DNA of 64,000 nucleotides from Paenibacillus sp. YN15 (lineage in GTDB: Bacteria; Bacillota; Bacilli; Paenibacillales; NBRC-103111): NCBI RefSeq assembly GCF_003285005.1, contig NZ_QMFA01000018.1:31110-95109 (forward strand). The letters are read 5' to 3'. Shown here one piece after another: positions 27,905-36,719 of this stretch. Within the stretch, counting starts at the first letter, position 1. Every line of letters starts with the position of its first letter. Both the position numbers and the translations under genes were made by a program. Below the pieces are notes generated by a model. That model saw nothing but the letters and a program-made list of their open reading frames with translations, was not told the DNA's origin and made no database searches.

Positions 27905-28705
27905 ATGCTTCAGGAGCCCCAGTCTCCGAGAGACGATGAATTGGCTGCGGAATCCGCGGAAGAGGCGGATGCGCAGCGACTCTGCCCACGCTGCAACATG
28001 CATAAGCCCCTGTCCCACTTTATGAAGCGGACAGGCAAACGTTCAAGCAAAAACGCCCGCCGCGGCATGTGCCGGGCTTGCCGCAAAAAAACCAAAAAGC
28101 TGCGCCGTCCCACCGCTCAGGAGAACCATCTCCCGGAGCAGAGCGCAGCCCCTGCCGCGGGCAACCCGGCCTCGGCGGCAGACGCCGTGCGCCGGACCCT
28201 TGCGGGCGCTGACGGCAGCATGTCTGCCGCAGCTCCCGGCGCGCCAGAGGAAGAGTATCCCCTGCAGCTGCCCATGCGCAGGCTCAGCAGGCGCCCCTTG
28301 CCGGAGCCGCCGCCCAAACCTCCCGGACCCGATGCTTCCGTGCTGCGCCCCACCAGGGAGGGCATTATCCGTATGCGCGGGCATACGGACAAGGGCCGCC
28401 GCTGGGTGCAGGAGACGGATTTGGAGACGGCCTCCGTCCTGGTCAGGGAGTTCGCCGCCGTGGTGGTCAACGCCCATACCATCCGCCGCCTTTATTCCAA
28501 CAAGAAATTCAAGCGCTACATCCTGATGCGGGACCAATACACCTGCTATTTTTGCGGGGAATACGGCGATACCATCGATCATCTGCTGCCCCGCTCCCGG
28601 GGCGGCCACACAACGCCCATGAACTGCGTCTGCGCCTGCTCGCTGTGCAATCAGAGCAAGGCCAACCGCAGTCTGGAGGATTTTATGGAAGGGATAGAGG
28701 AGTAG
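27905..28705 (+). CDS. HNH endonuclease with N-terminal zinc-binding motif
   Basis: 266 residues from ATG 27905, eight bases after GGAAGG. The N-terminus has a CPRCNMHKPLSHF ... CRAC four-cysteine module typical of small zinc ribbons. A long disordered linker rich in Ala/Pro/Arg (about residues 65-150) joins it to a C-terminal HNH domain: CYFCG, TIDHLLPRSRGG with the HNH His, CVCACSLCNQSKANRSLEDF. The HNH resembles free-standing HNH proteins of Bacillales and McrA-like restriction nucleases. Neither phage nor restriction genes are adjacent, so its role is open. Confidence 0.9.
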   Translation: MLQEPQSPRDDELAAESAEEADAQRLCPRCNMHKPLSHFMKRTGKRSSKNARRGMCRACRKKTKKLRRPTAQENHLPEQSAAPAAGNPASAADAVRRTLAGADGSMSAAAPGAPEEEYPLQLPMRRLSRRPLPEPPPKPPGPDASVLRPTREGIIRMRGHTDKGRRWVQETDLETASVLVREFAAVVVNAHTIRRLYSNKKFKRYILMRDQYTCYFCGEYGDTIDHLLPRSRGGHTTPMNCVCACSLCNQSKANRSLEDFMEGIEE

Positions 28706-28750
28706 CGTAGCGTTTGCCGAAGCATCCGCTTTTGCCCCGGTTGGGCGAGC

Positions 28751-29851
28751 TCAGACCTCATCGGTTGTCAGATGGTCGCAAATCCGGTTGCGGCCCTTGC
28801 GTTTGGCTTGGTACAGGTAAGCATCGGCATGCTCCAGAAGACGGTTCGCCTCCATACCTTTGCCGTAGGGATGGAGGCCGATGCTTATCGTCACCCGCCG
28901 CCCCCCCAGCTCGGGATGCTCCAACAGCTCCATATTGATCCGTATCCGCTCCAGAACCTGGCGGACCTCCCCCAGTGTCCGGTCCGTGAAGACAATGGTA
29001 AACTCCTCGCCGCCGTAGCGGGCGGCAAAATCGCTGCTGCCCACTCCCTCCCTGATCACCGAAGCCATCCGCTTCAGCACCTGATCCCCGGCCTGATGCC
29101 CAAAGGTATCATTCACCGACTTGAAGAAATCCACATCCAGCATCGCCACATGAAGCGAAAACCCTTCCGAATCCGCATACCGCAGCAGCATCTCCAGATG
29201 CTCGTTCAACGCCGCCCGGTTGTATAGGCCGGTCAAGGGGTCGGTCCGCACCATTTTATCCTTGATCACGTTCTGAATCATCAAATTCTGCTTGTCCACC
29301 GATTCCATCCGCAGCTCCTGCAGAAGCTCCATGCCCCGCTCCATGGAATTCATGGCGATAAAGGCGGAGACGGCCAGAATAACAGGGATGGCCAGCCATT
29401 CCACCATAGATGTCCGGTCCCGCAGCACGGGAAACAAGGCAGTGACAATCAGGAAAGCGAACACATTCATAAGCGCTGTATACACCACAAAACGGCGCTG
29501 GAAATACATAATGGAAACCACAATCGGCAGAATCCACAGAGCCTGGATATAGTCCAAACGATGATGGGCAACAATCAGCACAGAGCAGATCAGCGTGGTC
29601 ATGCCGACTATCACCCAATGATATGCGCTTTTCAGCCGCAGGTAAAGAAACTCGCCCACGCAGAGAATGGCGAAGTTGATGCCGCCGGGAATAATCAGGT
29701 ACTTCAATTGGGCCTCCCAGCCGCCTCCCCTGCTGATCAGGAGCAGAATCTCCTCCACCAGCAGGACCAGGAGCAGCATCCACCAGAACGAGTTGAGAGA
29801 CTTCCGATTCCACCGTCGGTTATTCAAGCCGAGAAAATCATCCTGCTTCAT
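28751..29851 (-). CDS. Membrane-bound diguanylate cyclase (GGDEF)
   Basis: 366 residues from ATG 29851, after GGGAG. Six to seven hydrophobic helices cover about residues 20-175, without a recognisable extracytoplasmic sensor. A coiled linker leads to a GGDEF domain from about residue 210: DPLTGLYNRAAL, DVDFFKSVNDTFGHQAGDQVL and active-site RYGGEEF. The metal and GTP residues are complete, so it should make cyclic di-GMP. No RxxD inhibitory site is seen just before the active-site loop. It is divergent from the SDR gene. Confidence 0.94.
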   Translation of the reverse strand: MKQDDFLGLNNRRWNRKSLNSFWWMLLLVLLVEEILLLISRGGGWEAQLKYLIIPGGINFAILCVGEFLYLRLKSAYHWVIVGMTTLICSVLIVAHHRLDYIQALWILPIVVSIMYFQRRFVVYTALMNVFAFLIVTALFPVLRDRTSMVEWLAIPVILAVSAFIAMNSMERGMELLQELRMESVDKQNLMIQNVIKDKMVRTDPLTGLYNRAALNEHLEMLLRYADSEGFSLHVAMLDVDFFKSVNDTFGHQAGDQVLKRMASVIREGVGSSDFAARYGGEEFTIVFTDRTLGEVRQVLERIRINMELLEHPELGGRRVTISIGLHPYGKGMEANRLLEHADAYLYQAKRKGRNRICDHLTTDEV

Positions 29852-30137
29852 GTTCTTGTCTCCCGTAAATCCGACCTTGTCCTTATAATGCATATAGGTC
29901 TTTGCGCCCATTGACTTGGGTAGTAATTCGACATTGTTTTAGCAATTCCTTTATTATGCAGAAAATATAGAATAGGTGAATTGTTATACATTTTATCCCG
30001 TTTTTATCCAGACCAACCCTTGTTCGGGAGCCCCTCCCGCCGGCCGCTTTTCCATCCGCCTCATTCACCCTTTCCCCAATATGGAATATGGTGGAAACAT
30101 AGGCATTCATCCTGTATGAGACGGAGGTTTTTTTCGT
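29852..30137. other. Divergent intergenic region with a Spo0A-box-like word
   Basis: It contains AT-rich sequence with a perfect TTCGACA word at 29927-29933 (reverse of TGTCGAA). Chance occurrence of a 7-mer is not excluded. No gene is seen. Confidence 0.3.
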
Positions 30138-31043
30138 ATGGATTGTTATCCGGTTTACCCTTATTACGGCAAAACAACAGAATGGAAAGAGGAGCCCGTG
30201 TCCTTCCCGCCCCAGCACCAGCCGGTTCAGCCCGGCCTGGAGTACGTCATGAATCCGCGGCCCATCTTTGAAAACCCGGCTTACCGGGGCAGCGGGAAGC
30301 TGGCGGGACGCACGGCCATTCTGTCCGGCGGCGACAGCGGTATCGGCCGGGCCACGGCCATTGCCTTTGCCAAGGAAGGCGCCAGCCTGGTTATCCCCTA
30401 CCTGTACGAGGAGCGGGATGCGGAGGAAACCAGGAGGCGGATTGAAGAGCTGGGAGGCCGCTGTCTTTTTATGCGCATCGACCTGCTCCACAAAAAAGCC
30501 TGCCAGGAAGTGGTGGATTGCGCCATCAGCACCTTTGGCAGACTGGATATTCTGGTGAACAACATGGGGGTACAGTACCCCCAGGAAAAACTGACGGATA
30601 TCACCGAGGAGCAGCTGGAGCATACCTTCCGCACCAATGTCTTCTCCTATTTCTTCATGACCCAGGCGGCCCTCCCCCATCTGAAGCCGGGCAGCTCCAT
30701 TATCAATACCGCCTCGATTACGGCCTACCGCGGGGAAAAGACCCTCCTGGACTATTCCGCAACCAAAGGAGCCGTTGTTTCGTTCACCCGTTCCTTGGCC
30801 ATGAATCTGGTGGAGCAGGGCATCCGGGTTAATGCGGTGGCCCCCGGCCCCACCTGGACGCCGCTGATCCCCTCCAGCTTCTCCGCCGCCCGGGTAGCCC
30901 GGTTCGGCACGGAAACGCCCATGAAACGCGCGGGCCAGCCCTTCGAGCTTGCCCCCGCCTATGTGTACCTGGCTTCGGATGACTCCCGGTACATGACCGG
31001 AGAGACAATCCATGTCAACGGCGGGGACTTCATTACCAGTTGA
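30138..31043 (+). CDS. SDR family oxidoreductase (YhdF/YhxC-type)
   Basis: 301 residues with GGAGG ten bases before ATG 30138. A 50-residue extension (PQHQPVQPG-EYVMNPRP, typical of the YhdF-like class) precedes a classical SDR fold: cofactor loop GGDSGIGRA, NNMG, Ser and YSATK catalytic triad, and PGPTWTPL. The substrate is not certain; relatives are called glucose or general stress dehydrogenases. The last gene end is only 9 bp from the convergent RCC1 gene. Confidence 0.93.
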   Translation: MDCYPVYPYYGKTTEWKEEPVSFPPQHQPVQPGLEYVMNPRPIFENPAYRGSGKLAGRTAILSGGDSGIGRATAIAFAKEGASLVIPYLYEERDAEETRRRIEELGGRCLFMRIDLLHKKACQEVVDCAISTFGRLDILVNNMGVQYPQEKLTDITEEQLEHTFRTNVFSYFFMTQAALPHLKPGSSIINTASITAYRGEKTLLDYSATKGAVVSFTRSLAMNLVEQGIRVNAVAPGPTWTPLIPSSFSAARVARFGTETPMKRAGQPFELAPAYVYLASDDSRYMTGETIHVNGGDFITS

Positions 31044-31052
31044 GGCGGCGGC

Positions 31053-33158
31053 TCAGGGAAACGGGACGATTCCCGGCACGGAGTCGCCTTGCCCGAAGGG
31101 ATTGTAGCCCAGGAGGCTGACTTGGTTCCGGTCATTGACCAGCACATGGTAGTGAAGACCCGGACCCTCAATATTGTAATCATAAAATGAGGACATGAGC
31201 TTAATCGGCGCGGGAAGCGCTGCCTGGAGCCGGATCTTGTACCGCTCCTCGGCGGCTGTCCCGTCGGCATGCACCTGGAGGCTCCCGCTGATGCGGGCAA
31301 CCTTCCGGGCATGGGCAGGCTGCACCTGGGGGCTTACCGACAGGATTTCCAGCGCGCCGGTGGACTTCTTCCACTCCATTTTCATATCGAGGCGGATTTC
31401 CCGGAGATCGCCGGTTTCCTCCAGCGCCCATACCTGCAGAGGCTCGGCGGTATGGAGGACATAGTCGTCCAAGGACAGCTCCTTCACCGGATGAAGCCCC
31501 ATCACCGCACGGAACACATATCCTCCTTCCTTGGAACGGTCGGCGTAAAATACCTTGCCGTCCTCCGTCAGCGCCATAAACACATACGGATTCCCGTGGA
31601 GAGAACGAATCCGGCCGGTCCAGCCTCCTTCGGCGGCCACCTTTTCCGCCCCCGCAGGCACCAGGCCCGTAACTGCATAGCCTGCTGCGGCAATCTCCTG
31701 CCCATCGGCCCCTGCCGCCCGCTCCAAAAATACAAGCTCCAGATTCCCCCGGCCGTCCAGAAGAAGCAGCCGTTCCCCGCCGGCAGCCATTTCCTTCACC
31801 GGATCAGAGAGGGTCAGAGGCATGGAGGAGGCAAAATCCTTTTCCCACAGCCGGACCATCCCCGCCGTATCCAGGGTAACCGGATAATCCAGAACAAAGT
31901 GGAGATCCTTAAGGCCCGCTACATTCTGCACAGTCCCGATAGTCCGGTCCGGCTGCATGGTGCGGAGGGTTCCGTCCTCCATAATAAAGTAAGGGCGTCC
32001 CGGAGCCGCCACCGTCTTCCGCACCCCGGACAGCTCGCCCATATCCTCCCAGCGGTCCAGAATAACCGGGAGCCGTCCCAGCTGGCCGTCCATATTCCTG
32101 CCCCAGGTATACACCCGGCCCTGATCGTCCAGGGCCAAGGCATGGTGGTTGCCCGCTTCAAGACCAACGATGCCGGCCAGCCCTTCTATTTTCACAGGCT
32201 CCAGCACCGTCTCCGCGCCTGCCCCCAGAAGTCCGTCCGTATTCTTCCCGAATCCCCATACCGTCCCATCCCCGCGGGTAAACAGGCTGGTGCCTTCCCC
32301 GGCCACTGCCATCCTCACCGCGCCGGACAGCCGCGGCTCCGCCGCAAGCTTCTGCTCATGGGGAAGATAGCGCATAACCTCGCCATTTTCCAGTTGGATC
32401 AAAGCCTCATCCTCATAACCGGCAGCAACCGTTGCCACTCCCTGCGGCACTAGGACGGAATGGTTCTCCGGCTTCAGGATGTCTCCGCTTAACCCTGCCG
32501 CGTACCACAGCTTGCCGTTCTGCTCCTGGATAAAAAGTGAAAACGATGTGCCGTATATGGCCGACACCCCGGAAAAATTTCCGAAGCGCAGCGGCTTACC
32601 CGATTCTCTGGGCAGGTACCATACCGTCCCGTCCTTGCGCAGGGCAAACAGTGTGCCGAACATCTCATCCAGCTGCCGGATGGAGACAACCTCCGTCAGC
32701 CCCTCTACCTGCTGGGGAGCCTCCTGGTGCCTGGCTCCAAGCTTCAGAACATGGCCGTCGGTTCCCAGCAGATAATTCCGCGTCATCTGCGCCACCGGAC
32801 GGTCCGCGGCGACCCGTTCCGGTCCGGTCTCTCCCTCCGGCGGGTTGAAGCCCCAGCCCCAACGCCAGGCGCCGCCCTCCTGGTCAATGGCAAAGGATAG
32901 GCCCGGCTTGCTCCCGTAGCCGGCCGCATCAAATATCCGCCCGGCGGCGATGGAGGCCACCGGAACCTTGCGTCCGGGCAGGGGGCTGGAAGCGGGCGGA
33001 ACGGGCGGGGCTGCTGTGGCGCTGGGGGAAGGGGAGGCCGATGCCGCCGGCGTCTCCTCCGGCGCGGCCTGGCGGTCCCCTTCGCAGCCGAATACAAAAG
33101 CTGCCGCCAAAAACCATATGATAAAGAGTGCTGTTTGTCTGGCAGGACGACGAATCAT
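31053..33158 (-). CDS. RCC1-repeat lipoprotein
   Basis: 701 residues. A signal peptide with lipobox FVFGC (about residue 25) and a Pro/Ser/Ala linker lead to a beta-propeller of RCC1-like repeats, such as VWGFGKNTDGLLGAG and YTWGRNMDGQLGRLP, with GNHHALALDDQGRVYTW. The last 250 residues look like additional beta-rich repeats with no known domain. GGGAGG lies nine bases before the ATG. In bacteria such proteins are surface-attached and bind unknown partners. Confidence 0.9.
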   Translation of the reverse strand: MIRRPARQTALFIIWFLAAAFVFGCEGDRQAAPEETPAASASPSPSATAAPPVPPASSPLPGRKVPVASIAAGRIFDAAGYGSKPGLSFAIDQEGGAWRWGWGFNPPEGETGPERVAADRPVAQMTRNYLLGTDGHVLKLGARHQEAPQQVEGLTEVVSIRQLDEMFGTLFALRKDGTVWYLPRESGKPLRFGNFSGVSAIYGTSFSLFIQEQNGKLWYAAGLSGDILKPENHSVLVPQGVATVAAGYEDEALIQLENGEVMRYLPHEQKLAAEPRLSGAVRMAVAGEGTSLFTRGDGTVWGFGKNTDGLLGAGAETVLEPVKIEGLAGIVGLEAGNHHALALDDQGRVYTWGRNMDGQLGRLPVILDRWEDMGELSGVRKTVAAPGRPYFIMEDGTLRTMQPDRTIGTVQNVAGLKDLHFVLDYPVTLDTAGMVRLWEKDFASSMPLTLSDPVKEMAAGGERLLLLDGRGNLELVFLERAAGADGQEIAAAGYAVTGLVPAGAEKVAAEGGWTGRIRSLHGNPYVFMALTEDGKVFYADRSKEGGYVFRAVMGLHPVKELSLDDYVLHTAEPLQVWALEETGDLREIRLDMKMEWKKSTGALEILSVSPQVQPAHARKVARISGSLQVHADGTAAEERYKIRLQAALPAPIKLMSSFYDYNIEGPGLHYHVLVNDRNQVSLLGYNPFGQGDSVPGIVPFP

Positions 33159-33769
33159 GGGGGAAGCCTCCCTGTTTCACGGGCATTTTCAGACAGGGAC
33201 CATCCCTGCCGATCTTATGCCTGTTGTTCTAAGATTAAAGACGCTTACAGCCAATGGAATGTTTCGCCAGGGGCTATTCTTTTCTTGTTGGCAACAACAT
33301 CCGGAAGAGTTTTCCGCTAGTGGAGCAGCTGCACCGTTTTAGCGACCGGTAACGGAAGATGTTTTCCGCTAGGGGCAGCCTGCCCCCGCCTGGACTCGCG
33401 TCCTGCCTATCCCTGCACCCCGGGGGAGCTGAGCACAGCGGAACTGAGCGACTCTTACAGCCGCTTTTTCCGCTTATTCCCGTTCTAGCGGAACTGAGAA
33501 GCGCTTATCTGCCGCCGCGGCTTTATTTCCCCTCATTTTTGCCGTGCAACGTCGCATAAGGGTCTCTCAGTTCCGCAAAAAATCCAAATTCCCGTTTTTG
33601 CCACCATAAGAGTCGCTGAATTCCGTTACACAGGCTGCAGTCGGCTAAACCCGCCCAAAACGCACACGCTGCTGTCACCAATCCGCTATCCTAAAGTCCC
33701 TGCCGCAAGTTGGATGGTGCAGCAAACCATTGCCGGGGTTTGCACGCTCCATTTTTTAAAATAATTAGC
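33159..33769. repeat. Intergenic region with dispersed TTCCG-type repeats
   Basis: No gene is supported in this stretch. AGCGGAACTGAG occurs at about 33437 and 33485, and its inverted form CTCAGTTCCGC at about 33564; a related copy lies near 39577. GAGCGACTCTTACAG and GAGTCGCTGAATTCCG also recur as mirror images. These are probably decayed copies of a short intergenic repeat family. Confidence 0.6.
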
Positions 33770-33816
33770 TTTACAAAAGTAAGTTGATTATGATATTATA
33801 CTTACATAAAGTAAGT
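33770..33816 (+). promoter_or_regulatory. DoxX gene promoter with two TTAC-GTAA operators
   Basis: TTTACA (33770-33775) and TATTAT (33794-33799) form a promoter with an 18-bp spacer. One dyad TTAC-N4-GTAA (33771-33782) covers the -35 box. A second, larger dyad ACTTAC-N5-GTAAGT (33800-33816) follows the -10 box. Both match the TTAC/GTAA type bound by DUF24/HxlR and MarR redox or quinone sensors, so repression by such a protein is likely. Confidence 0.75.
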
Positions 33817-33853
33817 TAATTTAAAAACAAAAGAAATATAAGGAGGAGTAAAC

Positions 33854-34240
33854 ATGTTGAACGCAGGTTTGCTGATTATACGGCTGGTAGTGGGATTGAC
33901 CTTAATGGGGCACGGTGCGCAGAAGCTGTTTGGCTGGTTCGGAGGTTACGGTCCCAAGGGCACCGGCGGCTGGATGGAATCCATCGGCATGAAGCCCGGT
34001 GTGGCCATGGCGGTGTTGGCGGGTTTGGCGGAGCTGGTTGGCGGCCTGCTGTTCGCCGCAGGGCTGTGGCTGCCGGTTGCCGCCGTGCTGATTGCCGGCA
34101 CCATGCTGGTTGCGATTGTGAAGGTGCACGGTCCCAATGGGTATTGGACTGATAAGGGCGGTTATGAATATAACCTTCTTCTGATCGCCGTAGCCGTCGC
34201 CCTTGCCCTGACCGGTCCCGGTCTGTATGCCATCGGCTGA
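33854..34240 (+). CDS. DoxX family membrane protein (CatD-like)
   Basis: 128 residues with AGGAGG just upstream of ATG 33854. Four membrane helices and the family motif LIIRLVVGLTLMGHGAQKLFGWFGGYGPKGTGGWMESIG are clear. The B. subtilis relative CatD is part of the quinone/thiol-stress operon catDE under YodB and CatR control. The dyads in this promoter suggest similar control here, although no cognate repressor or CatE-type dioxygenase is in the window. It is followed by its own terminator. Confidence 0.92.
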   Translation: MLNAGLLIIRLVVGLTLMGHGAQKLFGWFGGYGPKGTGGWMESIGMKPGVAMAVLAGLAELVGGLLFAAGLWLPVAAVLIAGTMLVAIVKVHGPNGYWTDKGGYEYNLLLIAVAVALALTGPGLYAIG

Positions 34241-34253
34241 TCCCAGATTATTG

Positions 34254-34285
34254 AACGCCGCCCGGTTTGCGCCAGGCGGCGTTTT
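34254..34285 (+). terminator. Terminator after the DoxX gene
   Basis: AACGCCGCC (34254-34262) pairs with GGCGGCGTT (34275-34283), followed by a short T-run. Confidence 0.75.
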
Positions 34286-34357
34286 GGCGCGTTGTATAGA
34301 ACCCTTGCCCGCAAGCCATAGTATGGGTAAAGATGGTGAGGAAGGGAGGCGGAGAGC

Positions 34358-34585
34358 TTGTGCCCTGATTTCCAGGAGGAGCAAAAGACAGCAGCGGGTT
34401 TCCCGAAGCCGGACGCCACAGTTGAAGGCGGCGGGGATGCAGAGGATGATGCGGAAGTGGCAGCCTTGACGGGATTGGCCCAATGGATCAACTGCCAGGG
34501 CGATTCGGCGGAAACAGCCGCTTTAATGGACCGGTTGGAAGCGGAGCTGCCCGGCAAGGTGGAGCGCGGCGGGGCGCCATCCTGA
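34358..34585 (+). CDS. Possible small acidic hypothetical protein, 75 residues
   Basis: A TTG-started frame, with AGGGAGGCGGAG upstream, encodes an acidic protein rich in Glu, Asp and Ala (GGDAEDDAEVAALTGLAQWINCQGDSAETAALMDRLEAELPG). No family is recognised. The separate strong terminator at 34614-34647, after a terminator already closing the DoxX gene, argues that this stretch is transcribed on its own. The evidence is modest. Confidence 0.4.
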   Translation: MCPDFQEEQKTAAGFPKPDATVEGGGDAEDDAEVAALTGLAQWINCQGDSAETAALMDRLEAELPGKVERGGAPS

Positions 34586-34613
34586 AGAAGCAGCGCATCG
34601 CCCATAATGAATC

Positions 34614-34647
34614 AGCCCCGTCAGGACGAGCCTGACGGGGCTTTTTT
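34614..34647 (+). terminator. Strong plus-strand terminator
   Basis: A perfect 12-bp stem (AGCCCCGTCAGG with CCTGACGGGGCT) around ACGAG is followed by six T residues. Confidence 0.93.
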
Positions 34648-34671
34648 GCGGCGGCTGCCTGCTGATCCGGC

Positions 34672-35481
34672 TTACTCCACCCGGGTCAGAACAGCCGCTT
34701 TTTTGACAGTTGCGCCGTCTACCTGATGGAGCTGGTTCAGGAACTCCACCTGGAAGGTTCCCGGCCGGTCGCTGCCGGATACCTTCAGCGCCTCCTCGGC
34801 GGCTACGCCGTAATAGGCCAGGGCGGATACCGCCGCCTTGACCAGATCCTTCTCCACGGCGGCGAAAGCTCCGATCACCGAGGTGAGCAAGCAGCCGGTG
34901 CCGGTGACCTGGGTCAGCAGAGGGGTGCCGTTGCTGATTTTCCAGGTGATGCTGCCGTTGCTGACGATATCATCGGGACCGGTCACCACAACTACGCAGT
35001 CCAGCTTCCGGGCCGCCTGGCGGGCCAGATCCACCGCATCCGCTGCTGTGTCGCCTCCGTCCACACCCTTGATAGTGCCGGATTCGCCGATGACATTGGC
35101 CACCTCCGCGGCATTGCCGCGGAGGATGGACAGCTTCACCTCATTCATCATCTGCCGCGCCGTGTCGGTCCGGTACGGGGTGGCGCCTGCGCCAACGGGG
35201 TCAAATATTACCGGTACCCCATGGGCATTGGCCGAACGGCCGGCCACATGCATGGCATGGACCACGGCTTCATCCAGGGTGCCCATGTTCAGCACCAGGG
35301 CGCCGGCGATTTTGGCCATATCCGCCACTTCCTCCTTGGCGTAGGCCATCACCGGGGATGCGCCCAGAGCCAGGAGCCCGTTGGCTGTAAAGTTTGTCAC
35401 CACCACATTGGTGATGTTGTGGACCAGGGGCTTTTGCTCCCGGACCTTGATCAGATTCTGCTCCAGCTCATGCAACTCCAT
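34672..35481 (-). CDS. thiM: Hydroxyethylthiazole kinase
   Basis: 269 residues from ATG 35481, nine bases after AGGAG; TTG 35490 overlaps that site and is less likely. Family features: [65 protein letters not shown] and the catalytic Cys in [16 protein letters not shown]. The enzyme phosphorylates 4-methyl-5-(2-hydroxyethyl)thiazole for thiamin salvage. It stands alone, without thiD or thiE beside it. Expression is controlled by an upstream TPP riboswitch and terminator, so thiamin pyrophosphate should turn it off. Confidence 0.96.
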   Translation of the reverse strand: MELHELEQNLIKVREQKPLVHNITNVVVTNFTANGLLALGASPVMAYAKEEVADMAKIAGALVLNMGTLDEAVVHAMHVAGRSANAHGVPVIFDPVGAGATPYRTDTARQMMNEVKLSILRGNAAEVANVIGESGTIKGVDGGDTAADAVDLARQAARKLDCVVVVTGPDDIVSNGSITWKISNGTPLLTQVTGTGCLLTSVIGAFAAVEKDLVKAAVSALAYYGVAAEEALKVSGSDRPGTFQVEFLNQLHQVDGATVKKAAVLTRVE

Positions 35482-35522
35482 TTTCGCCAACTCCTCTTCT
35501 TATCGATGGTGCATGTTCACAG

Positions 35523-35554
35523 AAAAAAAGACGCTTCGCCAATAGCAAAGCGCC
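35523..35554 (-). terminator. Attenuator terminator of the TPP riboswitch
   Basis: Ten-pair stem (GGCGCTTTGC with GCGAAGCGTC, two G-T pairs) around a five-base loop, followed by seven T residues on the minus strand. It lies between the aptamer and thiM, so it is the probable expression platform. Confidence 0.9.
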
Positions 35555-35566
35555 TCAAACGGGCAA

Positions 35567-35649
35567 GCTCCCTGCGCTGGCATGATCCAACAGGTTCCAA
35601 TGGTAAACGGCGGACAGCCGTACTCTCAGCCCGCTCCTGCGGACTCCCA
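35567..35649 (-). promoter_or_regulatory. TPP riboswitch (THI element)
   Basis: On the minus strand the conserved aptamer blocks occur in order: GGGAGTCC, CTGAGAGTACGG, ACC, GGAACCTG, TGGATCATGCC and CAGCGCAGGGA. These are the diagnostic parts of the thiamin pyrophosphate aptamer. It precedes thiM and a terminator hairpin, giving a transcriptional OFF switch. Confidence 0.95.
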
Positions 35650-35741
35650 TGCTTCATATGCAATTACGATCATCTTACCAAGAAGACCTGCGGTTGGCAA
35701 TGCGAAACGGCATCCCCGGCCGCGGCCCTGCGCTCCGAGAG

Positions 35742-36062
35742 CTAGAACTTCACCAGATCCTGGCGGATGGGAGTGAAGGTATCCAGCAGAGCCGAATCCT
35801 CCTCCAGCGCAGTCACTCCGTGTTTGGCGTTGCTGGGAATGGCGATGGTCTGCCCGGCGGAAATCTCCGTTTCCTTGCCGTCAATGCGGAACATAAACCG
35901 CCCGCGCAAGCAGTAGCTCATCTGCTCATGGGGATGGCTGTGCTCATACCCTTCCGCACCCGCGGCAAAACGGACCTCCATCATCATCAGGCTGCCCGCA
36001 GCGTTCAGAATGCACCGTTTGACGCCGGGCTCCGCATTTTCCCATACTCCGATATTGCTCAT
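35742..36062 (-). CDS. Cupin domain-containing protein
   Basis: 106 residues with AGGAGG nine bases before ATG 36062. It is a single cupin barrel: motif 1 HSHPHEQMSYCLRGRFMFRIDG (His-rich metal site), motif 2 GQTIAIPSNAKHGVTA. Such small proteins can be enzymes or sugar/metal sensors; substrate cannot be named. It lies between def and the thiM riboswitch, but the riboswitch has its own start, so it need not share function with thiM. Confidence 0.88.
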   Translation of the reverse strand: MSNIGVWENAEPGVKRCILNAAGSLMMMEVRFAAGAEGYEHSHPHEQMSYCLRGRFMFRIDGKETEISAGQTIAIPSNAKHGVTALEEDSALLDTFTPIRQDLVKF

Positions 36063-36201
36063 TCGTACCTGCCTCCTGTCTATTCTTGCTGCGCAGCTAC
36101 GGTCCAGGCCGATGAAGCACCCGGCGCCGGAGCCGCACTTCCTTTTCTAAGGATACCTATCCGAGCGGGAGATGTCCATAGCCGCCTCGGGCTCTACGCC
36201 A

Positions 36202-36717
36202 TCAGAGGGGCCTGGAGAGCTTCAGCACCTGCAATAGCGGCACCCGGCCGCTGCCGGATTCATGATACAGCCATTGCTCCTGCATATGGTCGATAAACAG
36301 CACCCCGTTCAGATGGTCCACCTCATGCTGGATGCACCGGGCCAAATAACCCTCCGCCTCCAATATGACCGTTTCCCCCTGGCGGTTCAGGGTGCTCACC
36401 TTTACCCGGTTGGCCCGTTTTACTTCACCGTAATAACCGGGATATGACAGACAGCCCTCGGTTCCCGTCTGCTCCCCGCTCAGCTCGAGAATTTCCGGAT
36501 TGATCAGCTCCACCAGACCGTCGCCGCAATCCATCACAATCAGCCTCCGCAGAAGTCCCACCTGGGGAGCCGCCAGACCCGCCCTGCCGTCTGCCGCATA
36601 CAGCGTTTCCGCCAGATCATCCAGCATCCGCAGCACCCGGGGCGTCAGCTCCTCCACCGGCTTTGCCGTCTTCCGCAGAATCGGATCGCCAAACGGCAAA
36701 ATTTCTTTAACCGCCAT
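36202..36717 (-). CDS. def: Peptide deformylase
   Basis: 171 residues from ATG 36717; the frame extends upstream through the XRE gene in another register, which is a shadow. Three signatures are seen: GLAAPQVG (residues 47-54), EGCLS with metal ligand Cys89, and HEVDHLNG with His131, Glu132 and His135. The enzyme removes the N-formyl group from new proteins. The start lies 2 bp after the stop of the XRE gene, so the two are probably translationally coupled. A second def copy elsewhere is likely, as Firmicutes often carry several. Confidence 0.95.
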   Translation of the reverse strand: MAVKEILPFGDPILRKTAKPVEELTPRVLRMLDDLAETLYAADGRAGLAAPQVGLLRRLIVMDCGDGLVELINPEILELSGEQTGTEGCLSYPGYYGEVKRANRVKVSTLNRQGETVILEAEGYLARCIQHEVDHLNGVLFIDHMQEQWLYHESGSGRVPLLQVLKLSRPL

Positions 36718-36719
36718 CC

